From positions 166,043,741-166,107,740 of the forward strand of contig CM041465.1 in the NCBI GenBank assembly GCA_023213395.1: a stretch of DNA of 64,000 nucleotides. Reading direction: 5' to 3'. The translations under genes were made by a program, and so were the position numbers. This document shows positions 20,708 to 31,325 of this stretch, one piece after another (positions within the stretch are counted from its first letter, which is position 1; each line of letters starts with the position of its first letter). This DNA comes from Cycas panzhihuaensis. Lineage: Eukaryota > Cycadophyta. The notes under the pieces were generated by a model that saw nothing but the letters and a program-made list of their open reading frames with translations, had not been told where the DNA came from and did not search any database.

Positions 20708-23256
20708 TGGACGCGCTGCTACGGGATAACCGCCTGACTGATAGGCGCGGGGGAGAGATGGTGACGAAACGGTAGGAAGTGGAACCTACAAGGCAAGCAA
20801 CTGCTAGAAGCGCCTGCGTCGTGAGCGCGAGTTCTGGATCCGCAATGGAGTATGGCTACTCTTGGGTGACCCTTCACCACCTTGAGCGAAGGGCGAAGAT
20901 ACGTGGGACGCAACCCCTTGCCCACTGAATAGGCCCTCCCACCCTGGGGGGGCCAGAAGGGCGAGAGAAAGGACCTAACAAGGATAGGCCAAAAACAATC
21001 CTATGCAAACTAACTTATACGAGCGATGCGGGAAGCAAGAGGCGCTCAAGGCGGCTAAGGAAGAGGGAGGAAGGGTAAGGGAGAAGAAGACTCCTACAAC
21101 CTTTCCTACGAATAACAAAAGTATATGCAACAAGGCAAACAAATTGCAAACCAATACAAAAGGCAATTTTCCTTTTAATCTTTCGATGTTCTAATTACTA
21201 GGAAAGGAATAAAAGGTAAAAAGCAAGGGTGCGAGGGGACAGAGCGTGCACTGGGCCAAGGCGTGAGAGATGGCGTAGCCTTCCTGAGGAGCACCCAACC
21301 ACTCAAGCTGCATCTGGGATGTGAAATGTAGCGGCGTTTAAAAGGGGCTTCCTTACCTTCCCGTGAAAAATAAATGCGATCAAGGGAGGAAAGAAACGCT
21401 AACTAGCAAAATGAGATAGCATAAAATATGACACATGCAAGGGACGCCACGGTGGAAGGGGGCGACGGGCACGCTCTCCCGAGTACCAGAGCAACAACGG
21501 TCTTCCTCCTGCCGAGGGGAGACACCTATATGCAACACAAAGATCTAGCAATATATGTCTAACAACATAAACGAGAGTCTAAATGTACATGCATCAATGT
21601 TAGTCCAATAAGGAAAATACCAAAGAAGAACGATCCAAATGAAAGGAAACGACAAGGTAAGCCTCGGAGTGGCCTACCGCCCGCAAATGGTGCCCAAACC
21701 TCTCCCCAAGAGCCACGAGGCAGCGAGGAGAAAGTCAAGACTCAAGGCTAGAAAACGGCTGCAAGAAGGGGCAAGAAAGACCCAAAGACACCCACGGGGA
21801 ACCGGGATGCTACGGGGAGCAAACCGGGTAACCGGGGAGCAAAGGCAAAGCCACGAATGGTAGTTGAGAACTACGAATGATTCCCAAACCTGAGCAAGGG
21901 GTCCCAAATCACCGCAACTCGTGGATGGCCGGGTGGCTCACCTGAGTCTCTAAACCCTTGTTTAGATGGCCAAGAGCAACATGAGGCGAGAGGAAGCTTT
22001 GGAGGGCTTGGAGCCACCGGGGCGTGGAAGGTGGTACTAATCCACCCAGCTCCTCTCCCAAAGCCTATGCAACCCCTCACGCCGCTGCTTTGGACAGCAA
22101 ACGCAGGCAAGAGACAAGAGAAAGTGGAACAGCAGTCCTCACAAAGGAAAGAGGATCAAACTTCAAGCAACAAACATGAACAAATGAGCTGGAGCAAGAA
22201 TATTGCAAAGAACTTAGCAAAAAGTAAAGAGTACCTGGGAGGAAGAGGCAAGGGGCTTGCCTCAGCCAAAGGACAATGAAGGAGGGCTGGAAAAACAGCC
22301 CAGATCCGGAGCAGAGCAGGTTTGAGGCCCTGCTACGAAGTATGATGGAGAACACCTGCAAACGTAGGGCTCATGGACTGCCTGGATAGAGACCGGCTGG
22401 AAACCGCTTCAAAGGAGCCCTCTCCAAGGCGCTTGAGGGGTTGAGAGAATGTCTCAACCGAGCCGAAGGAGAGTCAAGGCGCCAGATGAAGAGTGCAGGT
22501 CCGGTTGCAGCAGCAGGCAGCAGAGCAAGAGAGAGTTTTCTTGAGAGTAACTTCCAAAAGTGAGTAAAAAAGATCCAAAAAAAGTCCCAAAAGATGCTTA
22601 AGTACTAAAGCAAAACCCTAAAGTACGTGAATAGGGCACCTACCGAAGGGAAAAAGGCGAACCACGCGGGCGCTTTAATAAATGCGAAATTGCCACTGGA
22701 TTTTAAAAACAAACAGAGATGACAGATCACGGAAATTTTAGCGGCATCATGAATATTTCAGATCATGAAAATTCCGGCGATCGCCAAGATCACGGCCAGC
22801 TGAAGATTACGGCAGATGCACCAGAGACATAAATGGGGCCCGCCAACCGTCCAGTCGGGGCAAACGGCGAAAAGGCTAAAGGACAACTAAAACACCCACC
22901 CGGAGCAAACAAGCCAAGAAACGGGCCCACGGGGAGCAATAGGCCCCAAATGAGGTGGCAAGCTAACCAAGCGACGATGAGACATCACACGGTGGAGGTG
23001 GCGCAAACCCGGTGGATCCAGGAGAGAGGAGGCGGATGGAAGTAATATGGTCACCAAGGTGCCACACTCGCTAAGAGTGTGCCCTCGCTATAGTCGTCAT
23101 AGGCTAAACATAGGTGTGACGACGACCGTGCCGCCACAAAGTCATACGCATGCAAATATGTAAGGCATAATCAAGACATAAAAGTGATGATAATGCCGAG
23201 ACATACCGCACTTACCTCGAGTCGGTGATTCAGATCCATTCCCGAAGCCGGAAACA
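20708..23256 (-). repeat. 3' LTR of copy C
   Basis: 2549 bp, TGGACGC...GGAAACA on the plus strand. It matches 31326-33860. AT-rich stretches of 100 bp or more are almost identical between the two LTRs, while G/C-rich spots differ by many 1-4 bp indels. Confidence 0.96.
22700..22825. repeat. Short-repeat array in U3 of LTR C (left)
   Basis: Related words built on GATCACGG, GATCATGAA and GATTACGG recur every 15-25 bp. They have a counterpart at 33300-33420 and looser ones in LTRs A and B. Confidence 0.65.
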
Positions 23257-23579
23257 TCGCCTCGGCACAGAGCCTCGCCGCCGGAAGCCCGATGCGATGG
23301 CGAATCGGCAACACAACTGCCGAGTACATGTGTATATAGATATATCAATCAAGATCGATCGGTAGGCAAGGGTGCCATGAAAGTGTCGTGGTGGAACACG
23401 TGGATACGAAAGCTGCGGTGGAAACAACATAGGGCGCCTATGAGCCACACCGAAACCGATCGGGAGAAAGAGACAAAGCGGGGGGCCCCCACCACAATGA
23501 ATGCAAAGGAGCATGCAGACCACATGGGGAACAAATGGTGGGTACCATAGTTTTACCTCGTTAGCAACCCGATTTGGAG

Positions 23580-24060
23580 GTGCGAAAGATCATGGCGGAG
23601 GCGACCAACGGCACGAGGCTTGGGCGGAAGGCCAAGCAAGACTCGTGGGCCGGTCAGGCGAGACAGCGGCCAAGGATGAGGCGAACAAGGCTATACGCCT
23701 CGGCGTTGAGAGCCCGAGGGATATCTTGGATATCAACAAGAGAAACGCCAGAGGGATCCGCGGCGAAGCAAGAGTCCTCAAGTGAGGGCATCGCACCTGA
23801 GACTGGGTGAGATGAGACACCACAACTTGAGAGTCGCAGAGCAAAACAATGGGTCCGTGATGGAAACGAAGGGCATCGGTAAGGGCTTCGATGGCAATTT
23901 GTATACTCGGCTTCATTGTTGGTAGCCTCGGGAGGAAGATCCCGAGCGGAGGAGATCATAACTAAGGGTCATGAGAATCCACGCAATGGATTCAGGGTTA
24001 CCGCGGCTTCCGCTTCGGTAAAGATGTGAGATGACATAGGTGACACAAAATCCAAGCGGA
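23580..24060 (-). pseudogene. Second RNase H, archaeal-type, downstream of integrase (copy C)
   Basis: The minus strand reads EATNNEAEY (about 23920-23895), then IQIAIEALTDALRFHH, LLCDSQVVVSHLT (about 23845-23805), and IPRALNAEAYSLVRL (about 23725-23680). NNEAEY, CDSQ and the final A-A-D-SLA-like block are the signature of the archaeal-type RNase H found in Tat-clade elements. In active relatives it degrades RNA in RNA:DNA hybrids. Glu of NEAEY and Asp of CDSQ are present; the last Asp is read as Tyr. Two frame changes interrupt it. It lies 3' of the integrase and next to the 3' LTR, not between RNase H and integrase. Copies A and B are truncated before this point. Confidence 0.82.
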
Positions 24061-24690
24061 TGATCGGATGAAGGCAACACTTAGAAAAGCAGACAGGTGG
24101 CCAAGGGTAGGAGGACCTAGCAATGAGGTAACCTGATGGGCCATAGCGGATGAACATGGATGGATGGTTTGGCAGAGGAAAGCACCGGGCCTGTGGGGTC
24201 ATATATAGGACCATATGATTGTACCCCCTGCAAGGACACCGGCTTCCGTGATGTATGATGACATGACTTTGATGTGTATATATGCATGGGGTGAGTGTTA
24301 TGTTGTGTAGTAGGTGATTCATGTTATGAACATTTTATTGTATGATGCACACGTTTCCTTCCATGTATAACCACACACCTATCAGGGCACACACGCCAGT
24401 GAGCGGAACGACATGGAGGTGTGAGGTTAGGGAGCAGAGCGGCATACACATCTGCAGGAGAGCATAACGGGATATGCGAAGGAAACGCCAGACAGGAAGG
24501 AGGAGCAACAATGCAAGCGCCCTCCGGTTGGGAGATGCCCAAGCGAGAGGACCAAGGTTCCCGAGAGGATACGGAACGCGGGTTCCATGACGAACCGAGA
24601 GACAAAGCGGGTCCATCTTAAATAGCCATTCTACACGCCGGAAGAATGGGGACAACCTAAGATGGTAGTTTAGGCTCGTTTGAGGCAGGC
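24061..24690 (-). other. Region between integrase and second RNase H (copy C)
   Basis: It has open stretches up to 122 codons on the minus strand but no recognised motif. It may be linker or the start of a separate 3' reading frame leading into the second RNase H. Confidence 0.4.
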
Positions 24691-25994
24691 GAGGGATCGC
24701 CAAGGGTCAAGCGTAAAACTTCTTAAGGAACATCCCATTAACGGCTTTCTCAAATTCGAGCCCCTCGTGGTGGCTATCCTATAGGCACCATTATCGAGAT
24801 TCGATAATGACAAAGGACCAACCCACCGGGTTGGAATTTGGTCAAACGGTCATGGAGATATTCGAGCTTGAGGACATAGTCCCCGTGAAACAAAGGGCGG
24901 AACGCAGTGTTTATCGTGGGCCCTTTGTGAACGGGCTTTGGATGCTAGGTTAGCCTGATAGGCGGCTAAGCGTCTCTCATCCAAAGCTTCGAGGTCCAAG
25001 AAAGGCGTGCGACGGATCGACTCATCGCCGATGAAACCTCAAGGAGACTCGCAAGGAAGGAATCTCCACCTCCAATGGGAGTACCGCCTCAGTCCCGTAG
25101 ACCAGGGAGAACGGGGTCATTCCCGTGGCGGATCTGACTAAGTACGATAAGCCCATAAGGCGGAGGCGGTGAAGGTGCCAATCCCTTTGGGATTGACCAA
25201 GCCGCTTTCTTGAGAATGTTGATAAGAGTCTTGTTAAAAGACTCCACCTGGCCATTTGCCTGAGGGTAGTAAGGAGAGGAAGTCTTATGGGAGATTTTAA
25301 ACTTCTCGCAAAGCTCATCCACCTCCTTATTACAAAAGGGGTTCCATTGTTGCAATCGTGACGTCCTAATCCGGCGGCAAATGATGTCGGATAGATGAAT
25401 GTGGCAATCGTTTTCCGGGGGGTGATCAAAGGGATGGCCTCGCCCATTTGGTGAAATACTCCGTGGCGCTCAAGATGAACTTGTCTTTGCGACGACGAAG
25501 CGGGAAATAGCCCGATGAGGTCTAATCCCCACCGAGCGAAGGCCATGGCGAAACAATAGGGTGCAAAGTCTCGAAGGCACATGGGAAATGTTGGCATGCT
25601 CTTGACATCGCCGACATTTCAAAGACAAAGGCGTATGCCTTTAAAAGAGATGGCCAAAAGTAGCCCATACGGAGGATCCTCGAGCCATAGATCGCCCCCA
25701 AAGTGACCCCCACAAATGCCGTGGTGGCATTCGCTGGTCGACCGCGGTCGGTGACGCACGGGAGAAGGATCCCATCGGCGACCTCTTGTACAATACCTCG
25801 TCCACGAGGAGGTATTGCCGAGCAGAAGTCCGGATGCGAGATTTAACTTTGTTACTAGTGTCGGGGCGGTATTGCTGCTGTGTGAGATACCGCACTATGT
25901 CACCGTACCACTCATTGTCGGTGAGTGGATGGGGACGAACTCCCCGGATCGTCAGGATAGACTCATCGGGGAGAGTCATCAACGGGAGTATCAA
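24691..25994 (-). pseudogene. Integrase (copy C)
   Basis: Integrase joins the cDNA to host DNA. In minus-strand order: an N-terminal zinc-binding region (ARQYLLVDEVLYKRSPMG at about 25830, then RILRMGYFWPSL); the DDE core with WGLDLIGLFP (about 25530), NNGTPFCNKEVDELCEKFKI (25360-25305) and YYPQANGQVESFNKTL (25275-25228); and a C-terminal part with SLVYGTEAVLPLEVEIPS (about 25100-25050) and a GPY/F-like region near 24880-24790. The three catalytic acidic positions can be placed (Asp of LDLIG, the position before NGTPF, Glu of VESFNK), but the second is read as Asn in NNGTP. At least four frame changes occur. Confidence 0.88.
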
Positions 25995-26059
25995 TGCAGT
26001 TAGGGATCGGGGGGGCTTCCAGTTGCTCGGCCACTATCATGCCCTTCTTTGATTTCCGG

Positions 26060-26500
26060 TTAACGATAAGGAGATCAAATTCTTGGAGTAGGATAGCCCA
26101 ACGACCAGCCCTACCCGTCAAGTCTGAACGAGTTAGTAAGTATCTCAAGGGATCGGATTGAATGATCACCTTGGTAGTATTGCGAGCAAGTAATGCCTAA
26201 ACTTCTTGGTCGCGTAGACCAAGGAGATACATTCCTTCTCGGTAGGGGAATAGTTAAATTTGGCAGCCACAAGGGCACGATCGATGAAGTATATAGCTCT
26301 CTCAGTTCCCGAGTCATCCTCTGAGCGAGCATAGCGCCCAAGGACTCATCGGTCCGAGGTATACAAGACGAAGGGCCGAGCAAACCGGGGAGGCGCCACC
26401 GTGGGAGCGGAAGCCGTGGCTTCCTTGAGTCCTTCAAGGCCTTTTGGGTCTTGTCGGACTGTGCAAAGGAGCTCCCTTCTTCAACAGTTCGTAAGGGGTT
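26060..26500 (-). pseudogene. RT-associated RNase H (copy C)
   Basis: This domain removes the RNA template behind RT. The minus strand reads FAQSDKTQKALKD (about 26470), TDESLGAMLAQR (26355-26320), FNYSPTEKECISLVYA-like sequence (26260-26215), and IIQSDPLRYLLTRSDLTGRAGRW (26165-26100), ending VNRKSKKGMIVAEQL near 26040. The order and motifs are those of Ty3/gypsy RNase H, with Asp of TDES, Glu of EKE and Asp of SDP visible. It follows RT directly and precedes integrase. Several single-base frameshifts interrupt it. Confidence 0.87.
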
Positions 26501-27240
26501 TAGCATTCACAACAAGTCGGCAGGAAGCGCCTAAGGAAACCGAGCCTACCTAGAAACGACTTGATCTGCCGTTGAGTTCTAGGAGGCGGCATGTCGAGGA
26601 TCGCCCTGACTTTGTCAGGGGCGATCTGAATTCCTTGTTTGGATACAAGGAACCCAAGGAGTTTACCCGAAGTGACGGCAAACACACATTTGAGCGGATT
26701 AAGACTGACGTGATACTCGCGGCATCGTGAGAAGATGGCACGCAAGTCGGAAGGGTGATGGGCTCTCACGCGAGAAAGACCCATCATATCGTCCATGAAG
26801 ACCTCCAACGTGTCGTTGATGAGATCGTGGAAGATGAAGTACATGGCTCTTTGATATGTAGCACCTGCATTTTTAAGGCCAAAGGGCATCGCCTTGTAGG
26901 CGAAGGTACCCCAGGGAGTAGTGAAGGCCGTCTTATGGCGGTCTTGGGAAATCAATTTGGTTGTAGGAGAAGCCGCCTATTAAGGACATCACTTCGAATC
27001 CGGTGGTGCGATCAATGATTTGATCTAAGAAGGGTAGCGGGAAATTGTCCTTAGGACAAGCGTTGTTGATATCGCGGAAATCGACGCATATGCGGATTGC
27101 CCCGTTCTTTTTGGCAACGGGAACAATATTAGAGACCCACTTAGGGTAATCAATAGAAGTAACAAGCCCAGCATCCAGAAGCTTTTCAACCTCCATCTTC
27201 GACGGCCAGAGAGCTTCGGTGAAGAGGACGCCGCTCGCGC
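26500..27240 (-). pseudogene. Reverse transcriptase (copy C)
   Basis: The minus strand reads MEVEKLLDAG, then YPKWVSNIVPVAKKNGAIR, ICVDFRDINNACPKDNFPLP and DQIID (27196-27020). After a frame change comes HKTAFTTPWGTFAYKAMPFG and LKNAGATYQRAM (26940-26850), the catalytic box VFMDDMMGLS (about 26800-26775), and then SGKLLGFLVSKQGIQI and RQIKSFLGRLGFLRRF (26690-26530). These are RT motifs in the expected order, with both catalytic Asp residues of the MDD box intact. The second part is a clean 151-codon frame. One or two frameshifts near 26960 separate the halves. It is the best-preserved RT of the family in this window. Confidence 0.92.
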
Positions 27241-27369
27241 ACGTGATCCGTGAAGGGTGGTGAGGTTATGGGTGACAATCGAGGGTCGATTCCCTTCATG
27301 TCAAGATAATCCCACGCGAAAATGTCTCGAAATTCGGAACAAGGGAATATTCCCTAATCTCATCAGAGA

Positions 27370-28170
27370 GCATTCGCCCCAACCCTAATGACCTTGCTCG
27401 GCCAAGACTACGTCTTGAATTCCCCATGCACATGGCATTGCCCTCTTCAAAGTGAAGAGGGCAAGATCAACGGAGGAGGAGGAATAGAGAGGGATCTGAT
27501 CAGCGAGCGTGGATCCGATCGCAAGGATCTTCCGGTGACCGGGCCGGTGGTGACCAAGGCGATTAGGTGCAAGGCCCGCCAGTGTCAAATAGCTTCATCA
27601 TCCTCGAAATAGTCCACCCATGGATGACCCTATTTCGAGTAGAAGAAGCGCTAGAAGGGAAAGGAGCAACGGACGTGGTGATCATCGGATCGCTCAACTC
27701 TTTCATGGAAATCCAAGGAAAACTGAAGAGGCTCCTCGAGAGGAGCGAAGGCAATTCCTCAAAACCATCACCGCGGGGTAATGAAAAGAAGAACCGGCGG
27801 CGGGTCAAGACGAGCGATGGTGTGTGACACGCACGAGGGGCTAGTCTCACCAACGAGAGAGGTTCCAACGAGGGTCTAGAGCGAGACAGTACGGCCTATT
27901 GGCGCCAAGGAAAGAAATGGGGTGGAGATAACCTCGTCTCCGCTCAGCGATTCGTCATCACGAACGAAGCAAGGTACCCATAACTCCCACGCCAATAGGG
28001 GCAAAACGTCGAGACTAGGAAGGGAAGATGTGGGATCTTCTTCGACGGATTGGGTATACCAATCGAACAAGCCGAGGCGTGAGTGGGTGAACCTTGGTTT
28101 CCGAATTGGCATAACGAGTTTGTTTGGCAAAAGGGCGTTCACGGGAACCACTCTCATTCGTCCGTCATGG
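27370..28170 (-). pseudogene. Protease-RT linker region (copy C)
   Basis: It lies between protease and RT and corresponds to the 259-codon open linker of copy A (543-1322). Short minus-strand frames (for example GDGFEELPSLLSRS near 27770) match copy A's GDGFEELPFAPSEE. No catalytic motif is visible. It is broken by many indels. The function is unknown. Confidence 0.65.
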
Positions 28171-28176
28171 GCCAAT

Positions 28177-28587
28177 TTAAGTCCCCCAAAGGGTCGAACA
28201 CACGGCCCCATTTGGTCGAGCCATGGGCGACCCGGAAGGAGGTTGTAATCCACGCCAACGCCGAGGACTACAACATCGGCAAGAACGGTTTTGCCCCAAG
28301 GGTGGCCGGAATCGCGGCATCCGAGAGGGTCTTCTCGCCACCGCCATACCCTTGGCATCGCCAGGAACGTTCCATACGGAGATACCAAGCTCTTGCATAA
28401 CACGCAAGGGCATGGCATCGATGTAAGAGCCGTTGTCGACAACAGCTTCAAGGGTACAATCAGCGACGATCGTGATGGTGAATGGGAAGTTCCACCGACG
28501 TTCCCGCTCACCCGTGAGGAAGATCCTTAGGATCGAAGGAAATAGTGGGTCCGCCACCTTGGGCGACGCCCAAAGCGTGATGTGCAC
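28177..28587 (-). pseudogene. Retroviral-type aspartic protease (copy C)
   Basis: The minus strand reads FPFTITIVADCTLEAVVDNG, then SYIDAMPLRVMQELGIS (about 28500-28390), the active-site region with DNGS. Downstream, in another frame, VLADVVVLGVGVDYNLLPG (about 28290-28235) is the second conserved segment. The spacing agrees with copies A and B. A frameshift between the two segments breaks the enzyme. It matures the Gag-Pol precursor in active elements. Confidence 0.86.
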
Positions 28588-28599
28588 ATCTCCCGATCC

Positions 28600-31060
28600 T
28601 AAAGCTTCCAGAGGAGGGCCCGTTGCCGGGACAACTCCTCGGAACGCCCATCAAGGACATTCTGCGGCGGCATCGTATGGAGCTCGCCCACGACGGAGAA
28701 GGGTTTACCCTTCCCTGGGTTGGGTAAGTGCCCTTCGAAGTCGTAACGACCGGGCCAGCATGTGAATAGCCTTGGGAAAGAGGGATTTCGAGGAAGGGTC
28801 TCCAAGGACTAAGGAACGGAAGAACCGGCGACTCCCGCCGCTTCCTTAGCAGCTTGAGATCGCGTAAGGGCAAAAGTCAGAGTTGCTTCAAGCAACCGAA
28901 TCACCTTCTTCCCCTATTCCGGTCGTGAAGGCGACGGAGTACGGCCAGAGAACGAGAAGAGGAAGAAGAGTTCAGCGCCCTTCCCTTTGTCGCGGAAGGG
29001 CTGGGATCAGTGATCTTCCCTGCTACGGTTGTTCTTGGTTTGGGGGTTGCGATCACGTTCCCCATGTTTAGGAAACGGATCCTTGTGAACAAAGTTGGTC
29101 TAGATTAGGCCTTGAGGCGCTTGGGAGAGGAATCGCGTCGAGGGGCATCCTTTGGATCCGGGCCCTACAACGTGAATCGCCATGGAAGCAATCCCATGAA
29201 TGGAACACCACTTCTTCTCAAGCGAGGGCCTGACCTTCTCGCTTGGGAGGATCGGGCGTTCCCATTCCCGGGAAGAGGAGCTTGGGTAGTTTGTTGGACT
29301 TGTTTGTTTGAAGTAGGAGACGAAGGACCTTGAAGCTTGAGCTCCTTCATCGTGCGCCGAACGAGCGTATGAGGTGAGGGGATCTAAGGTCCTCTCGGTG
29401 GGATGAGAGGAAGACCGCGTACCGAGAAGGTTTAGCGTCTTTGGTAGGGGGTGGTGCCTCACGGCGTTGTGAGGGCTTAAGAGGTTTCTTGAGACCAGCC
29501 TGGATCTCAATAGCCTCCGACGCCAAGCACTTGGCGATCGCGGAATCACACGTGGTCGCCCCCATCTTGAGGACTTCCACGTGGACTTCGGGACGAAGCG
29601 CATTGACAAACAGGTCCCGCTTCAGCTCCTTGGGCAAGGTCGCCTTGGTGGAGTGAAGGAGATCGTGGAATCACCGCACAAAGTCACGATTCATCTCATC
29701 GTGACCTTGTTTGAGCGAGAGAAGGGATTTCATCCCGCTCTCGAATGGGCGAGCTACATCAAAGTAATTGATGACCTCGCCCACCAATTCTTGGAATGAA
29801 TAGATCGAGTGGGCGGTGGAGACGATAAAACCATTTAAGGGCGCCACCGCAAGGATCGAGGAAAGAGTTTCATCAAAATATGGCCGTAAGCCCAGTAATC
29901 GATGCATGCCATAGAGAAACTACGGACATGCTCCGCCGGTCTTCGCGACGAAGTCCCATCGAATCTAGAACTTCGTGGAGGATGAGGCGGCAAGTTGGTT
30001 CGCAACGCCTCAACCGAGAGAGGGTTGACCTAAAGTCCACGAAGGCGCGCCTTGCCTCGAACTGTAGGATCAACGAACATCGGGTAGGTGGCGCGCGCAA
30101 GGAGCGGATGGGGTAGGACACCCATCCTCCTTGAGGAACCACCCTCACGACAAGGGCGGAAAAAGGGCGCCTTGAAAGGGAGCCGATTCCCTTGCGAAGG
30201 CACAACGATGGAACCGCATTGGGTGGCGACAAGAGGGATGCGAATCGGGTTACGCCCATACTGCCACCCGTAGGTGGGGCCATTCCGTATGGGTATAGCG
30301 GATCCACCCCATAAACAGAAGACGGCTTCCCTACCCGCCCCCAAGGTTGAGAAGTATACCACGGGGAACGTGAAAGAAGCACCAACGCTACTGGGTTGGA
30401 GGATGCGTGGGAACGAATCCCACCGACCAAGGCTGGAAGGCTAGCAGGCGACTCAGGCCTACTAGGAGCAAGCATGTGCCGATTAGGGACTGACATTAGT
30501 TGGATCGAACGGGTATGCTAACCCCACCGAGGGACAGACACAGTGAGAAGGCCCTAAGGCATTAGGGCCTTGATAAGGGATGGAAGGTGCCACACGTGCC
30601 CCCACCGCAGAAACGAATGGGGCGACGCGTAGGCACGAAAGGGTTTGTTGTCACGTGAAAGGCGGACAAGGATGAAGCGTGAGGGGAAGAGCAGAGGAGG
30701 AAGAGGCTCCCCTGCAGGACACCCTCAAGCCATTCGGACGTGGTTGAGAGCATGCCGCATCACGGCATCCGGCCAAGAGCCTCAAGCACGCCAATGTGAG
30801 GAGTCCCCACATACCCATAAGAGGTGATCGGACCTCGAACAAGGCATGTCCATCCAAGGTTCCTCATAAAATCGCCATCGCGGCAATCCTCGGGAGGAAG
30901 CGGATCCCTCTACGCGTCGGTAGAAGGATGGGGAGCACAAGAAAGGTGTTGATCGATCGGGTAGTAAAGGAGTCACCCTCTTGGGTGGACTCGGGAATGT
31001 AAGGAAGAGCTTGGGTTTCCATAACCGGGCGGGATAGGTCCAATCCAAGAGTACTTCCAT
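28600..31060 (-). pseudogene. Gag polyprotein (copy C)
   Basis: The start ATG ends at 31060 (MEVLLDWTYPARL), aligned with the Gag starts of copies A (4040) and B (11749). The Pro/Ser/Gly-rich N-terminal half spans about 31000-30050 (YPYGMAPPTGG near 30290). The capsid-like core at 29900-29350 includes FDVARPFESGMKSLLSLKQG, then ELKRDLFVNALRPEVHVEVL and KMGATTCDSAIAKCLASEAI. A WCSIHG segment near 29200 could be a reduced zinc knuckle, and a basic Ser/Arg-rich tail follows at 29090-28900. Repeated frame changes, chiefly in G/C-rich spots, prevent a continuous reading. Gag forms the virus-like particle. Confidence 0.85.
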
Positions 31061-31306
31061 AGTCGGATCCCGATCCGACGAGGCAAGAAGGCTATACTCG
31101 GGGTCTTCTAACAAAGGGGGTAGACCGCGCAAACGACGAGAGAAACGGCGCATGCAAGGTCGACCGACGATGCCAGGAAAAGAGAAGGAATGGTATAACA
31201 CGCGCGCTGGGGGCTGCCCAACGTGGAGGTCAAGACAGGTATAGAAAGGATCACACAGGAGTAGCGAAACCAACCGAAGAGAGCGAGACTAGCTCCCTTA
31301 CTGGCA

Positions 31307-31325
31307 GTCCCCAGTATGGTCGCCA
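31307..31325 (-). other. Primer-binding site, copy C
   Basis: Directly inside the 5' LTR the minus strand reads TGGCGACCATACTGGGGAC, starting TGG as expected for pairing with a tRNA CCA end. It is not the Met-tRNA site used by the other elements here. Confidence 0.85.

Noticed and set aside
22031-22361. ORFs of 82-94 codons within LTR C
   Set aside because: They fall in the LTR. The repeat of the + frame in the other LTR is due to LTR duplication, and no protein motif is visible.
28083-28765. Several plus-strand ORFs of 67-110 codons in copy C
   Set aside because: They lie opposite protease and gag of the minus-strand element and show no domain of their own.
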